From a bacterium (lineage in GTDB: Bacteria; Planctomycetota; Planctomycetia; Planctomycetales; Planctomycetaceae), in NCBI GenBank assembly GCA_016125225.1, contig WGME01000018.1, forward strand, positions 62,001 through 126,000: 64,000 bases of DNA, in the 5' to 3' direction. Position numbers and translations under genes: made by a program. Shown here piece after piece: positions 61,983 to 64,000 of the stretch. Below the pieces are notes generated by a model, which was not told the DNA's origin, did no database searches, and worked only from the letters and a program-made list of their open reading frames with translations. Each line of letters starts with the position of its first letter. The stretch's first letter is position 1.

Positions 61983-63779
61983 ATGACTCAGAGCTTCCTC
62001 GCCAGCCGGTTTGTGATCAGTTGGACTGCCTGCCTGCTTCTCATCCCAATCACCGGTCCTACGGCGGAACAAAAACCCGACACGTCTGCCACCACACGCC
62101 TGCAAACGCTGCTGGATGAAGACTGGGAGTACTGGCAGAAGGAATCGCCGACCTGGGCGTCGCATCTGGGCGACAAGCGCTACAACGACCGCTGGCCGGA
62201 TGTGAGTCTGACGGCCATTGCCGCCCGGCAAAAACATCGCCAGGAGATGCGACGGCGGCTCGAAGACATCTCGGCCGATGAGCTCTCCGAGACGGACCGT
62301 CTGAACCTGAAGTTGTTCCGGCGTCAGTTAGACATCGACATTGAAGGCGACCCATTCCAGGGTTACCTGATGCCGCTCGATATGCGCGGGGGGATTCAGG
62401 ATGAAAGTTCGACGGCCGACAGCCTGTCGTTCGACGACGTGAAAGACTACGAAGACTGGTTGGCCCGGTTGCGTGCCTTTCCGGTCTATCTCCAGCAGAC
62501 TACCGATCTGATGCGGGAAGGCTTGAATCAGAAAATCGTGCAGCCGGAGATTGTGATGCGGCGGGTCCCCGCGCAAATTCGCCGTCAGATTGTGGACGAT
62601 CCCCAGCAGAGCCTGTTCTACAAACCGTTTCAAACCTTTCCGGCAAACATCTCTCCGGAAGACAAGGAACGGCTGCAGACCGCAGCTCAAACCATGATTC
62701 GCGACCAGATTGTTCCTGCCTTCCGAGATTTCGGTGAGTTCTTCGATCAGGAATATCTTCCCGGATGCTATCAAGGCGTGGGTGCCTGGCAGTTGCCGAA
62801 TGGGCAGGACTTTTATGCCTACTGTGCGAAGTCCTACACGACGACATCCCTCACGCCGCGCGAGATTCACGACCTTGGCCTCGCGGAAGTCGCACGGATT
62901 CGGAAGCAGATGGAAGCGATTCGGGAGCAGGTCGGCTTTACGGGTTCGCTGCTGGAGTTCTTCGAGCACCTGCGAACCGATCCGAAGTTCTATTACGACA
63001 ACCCGGATGACCTGCTGATGGCGTATCAGGCGTTCTGCAAGAAGGTTGATCCGCTGCTCACCAAGACGTTCCGGATGCTGCCTCGGATTCCGTATGGTGT
63101 TGAACCGATTCCCGCACATATGGCTCCTGATACGACGGCAGCTTACTACCGTCCGCCCGCGGCGGATGGTTCACGGGCTGGCACGTTCTTCGTGAACCTC
63201 TACAAACCCGAGGCCCGCCCGAAGTACGAAATCGCCGCGTTGTCGCTGCATGAATCGGTGCCCGGCCACCATCTGCAAATTGCCCTCGCGACGGAACTGG
63301 AAGACGTGCCGAACTTCCGGCGGTTTTCCGGCTTCACGGCTTATGTCGAAGGCTGGGCTCTGTACAGCGAAAGTCTGGGCGATGAACTCGGCGTCTATGA
63401 AGACCCGTATTCCAAGTTCGGTCAGTTGACGTACGAGATGTGGCGCGCGATTCGGCTGGTGGTCGATACCGGCATGCACTCGCTGCAATGGTCGCGGGAG
63501 GATGCCATCCAGTTCTTCCGGGAAAACTCAGCCAAGACGGAACTTGATATCGTCAACGAAGTCGATCGATACATCGGTTGGCCCGGCCAGGCATTGGCCT
63601 ACAAGATCGGTGAACTCAAGATCAAAGAACTCCGCCAGCGTTCCAAAGAACAACTCGGTTCCCGCTTCGATCTGCGCGAGTTTCATGACGTGATTCTCCG
63701 CAATGGCAGCGTCCCCTTGGATATGCTCGAAGGACTCGTTGACGAATGGCTGGCTGGCAAGACCTCCCCGAAGCCGTAA
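61983..63779 (+). CDS. exported DUF885 metallopeptidase-like protein
   Basis: 598 aa with a signal peptide (SWTACLLLIPITGP). The DUF885 fold is recognised by LSLHESVPGHHLQIAL (an HExxPGHH zinc-type motif), RFSGFTAYVEGWALYSESL and DTGMHSLQWSREDAIQFF. The long N-terminal half is helical. The motif suggests a zinc-dependent peptidase outside the cytoplasm, with substrate unknown. The ATG at 61983 has AGGA nine bases upstream. It is divergent from the lipoprotein gene across about 300 bp, in which I see no further feature except an AT-richer patch near 61917-61930. Confidence 0.9.
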   Translation: MTQSFLASRFVISWTACLLLIPITGPTAEQKPDTSATTRLQTLLDEDWEYWQKESPTWASHLGDKRYNDRWPDVSLTAIAARQKHRQEMRRRLEDISADELSETDRLNLKLFRRQLDIDIEGDPFQGYLMPLDMRGGIQDESSTADSLSFDDVKDYEDWLARLRAFPVYLQQTTDLMREGLNQKIVQPEIVMRRVPAQIRRQIVDDPQQSLFYKPFQTFPANISPEDKERLQTAAQTMIRDQIVPAFRDFGEFFDQEYLPGCYQGVGAWQLPNGQDFYAYCAKSYTTTSLTPREIHDLGLAEVARIRKQMEAIREQVGFTGSLLEFFEHLRTDPKFYYDNPDDLLMAYQAFCKKVDPLLTKTFRMLPRIPYGVEPIPAHMAPDTTAAYYRPPAADGSRAGTFFVNLYKPEARPKYEIAALSLHESVPGHHLQIALATELEDVPNFRRFSGFTAYVEGWALYSESLGDELGVYEDPYSKFGQLTYEMWRAIRLVVDTGMHSLQWSREDAIQFFRENSAKTELDIVNEVDRYIGWPGQALAYKIGELKIKELRQRSKEQLGSRFDLREFHDVILRNGSVPLDMLEGLVDEWLAGKTSPKP

Positions 63780-63786
63780 GTCGTAA

Positions 63787-64000
63787 TCAGTGTGCGGATG
63801 CTGCTGAGGCGTTGCGATTTGGCCACACATCAACGGCCTTCAATTTGGCCATTTCGTGGGCCATTCGAGTTCGCTCGTTGACAGCACCAACGCGAGACGA
63901 GTAGAACGGTAGAAGCAGGAGGAACGGTCTGTTCCGGCGGCTGAAGGACTTGCCGCATGATGGCTGGCACCAGGGGTGAGGGTGCAATCGCCATCGGATT
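63787..64000 (-). pseudogene. 3' end of an unidentified minus-strand gene, apparently frameshifted
   Basis: On the minus strand, one frame from the window edge gives a natural-looking MAIAPSPLVPAIMRQVLQPP stretch that decays near 63895. The next frame then continues as NERTRMAHEMAKLKAVDVWP and stops at 63787. Removing one T near 63895 would join the two. This could be a real frameshift, a sequence error or coincidence. The protein is not recognised and most of the gene is outside the window. Confidence 0.3.

Overview
The window looks like a chromosomal segment of a planctomycete (class Planctomycetia). The lineage is inferred from gene content: a planctomycete cytochrome C/DUF1549/DUF1553 protein next to a DUF1501 protein, a TIGR03009-type secreted protein, an exported Cys-type sulfatase, a DUF1570 protein, very large exported proteins with no familiar domains, and Ser/Thr kinases with unusual accessory domains. 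Base composition is GC-rich (high fifties by eye) and even. I see no rRNA, tRNA, CRISPR array, insertion sequence or prophage, so this reads as ordinary core chromosome with lineage-specific surface genes.

Layout. 1-10 kb: a cut-off small gene, gpsA, a sulfatase, a universal stress protein, a TIM-barrel isomerase, DAHP synthase, an RluA-type pseudouridine synthase translationally coupled to a DUF4392 protein, a TIGR03009 protein, a ComEA-like helix-hairpin-helix protein and a STAS protein. 10.6-22.2 kb: two adjacent huge exported membrane proteins (about 1129 and 2687 aa) of one architecture; the second looks like a fusion of two such units. 22-33 kb: phosphofructokinase, an HtrA-like protease, ribosomal protein L27 without L21, a Ser/Thr kinase with a zinc ribbon and a CesT/YbjN-like tail, a CPBP protease, a DUF1570 protein, a degenerate Uma2-type nuclease, a ZIP transporter with its own palindromic site, and two tandem zinc-ribbon proteins. 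33-43 kb: M20 peptidase, serS, a membrane protein, a zinc-ribbon membrane protein, a FAD/Fe-S oxidoreductase, then moaD-moaE-moaA. 43-54.8 kb: the cytochrome/DUF1501 pair, spermidine synthase, a FAH-family hydrolase, an unknown anchored protein, a TolC-type outer membrane protein and an NCS2 permease. 54.8-64 kb: a WD40 plus Gfo/Idh/MocA fusion, a YacL-like PIN/TRAM protein, a cNMP-domain kinase, a repetitive lipoprotein, a DUF885 peptidase-like protein and a probable frameshifted gene at the edge.

Operon-like groups, inferred from spacing: rluA-like/DUF4392; the two giant genes; FAD oxidase/moaD/moaE; moaA/DUF5658; PSCyt/DUF1501 (11 bp overlap); WD40-oxidoreductase/NCS2.

Most notable non-coding signal: a REP-like 24-bp hairpin repeat (TTAGCCGCGAGGC, then a variable trinucleotide centre, then GCCGAGCG) in four copies between 35.0 and 48.4 kb. 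Three copies supply the TAG stop codon of the gene they end. A related pair of inverted hairpins, each beginning TTTAGCCC, lies at 33.46-33.55 kb.
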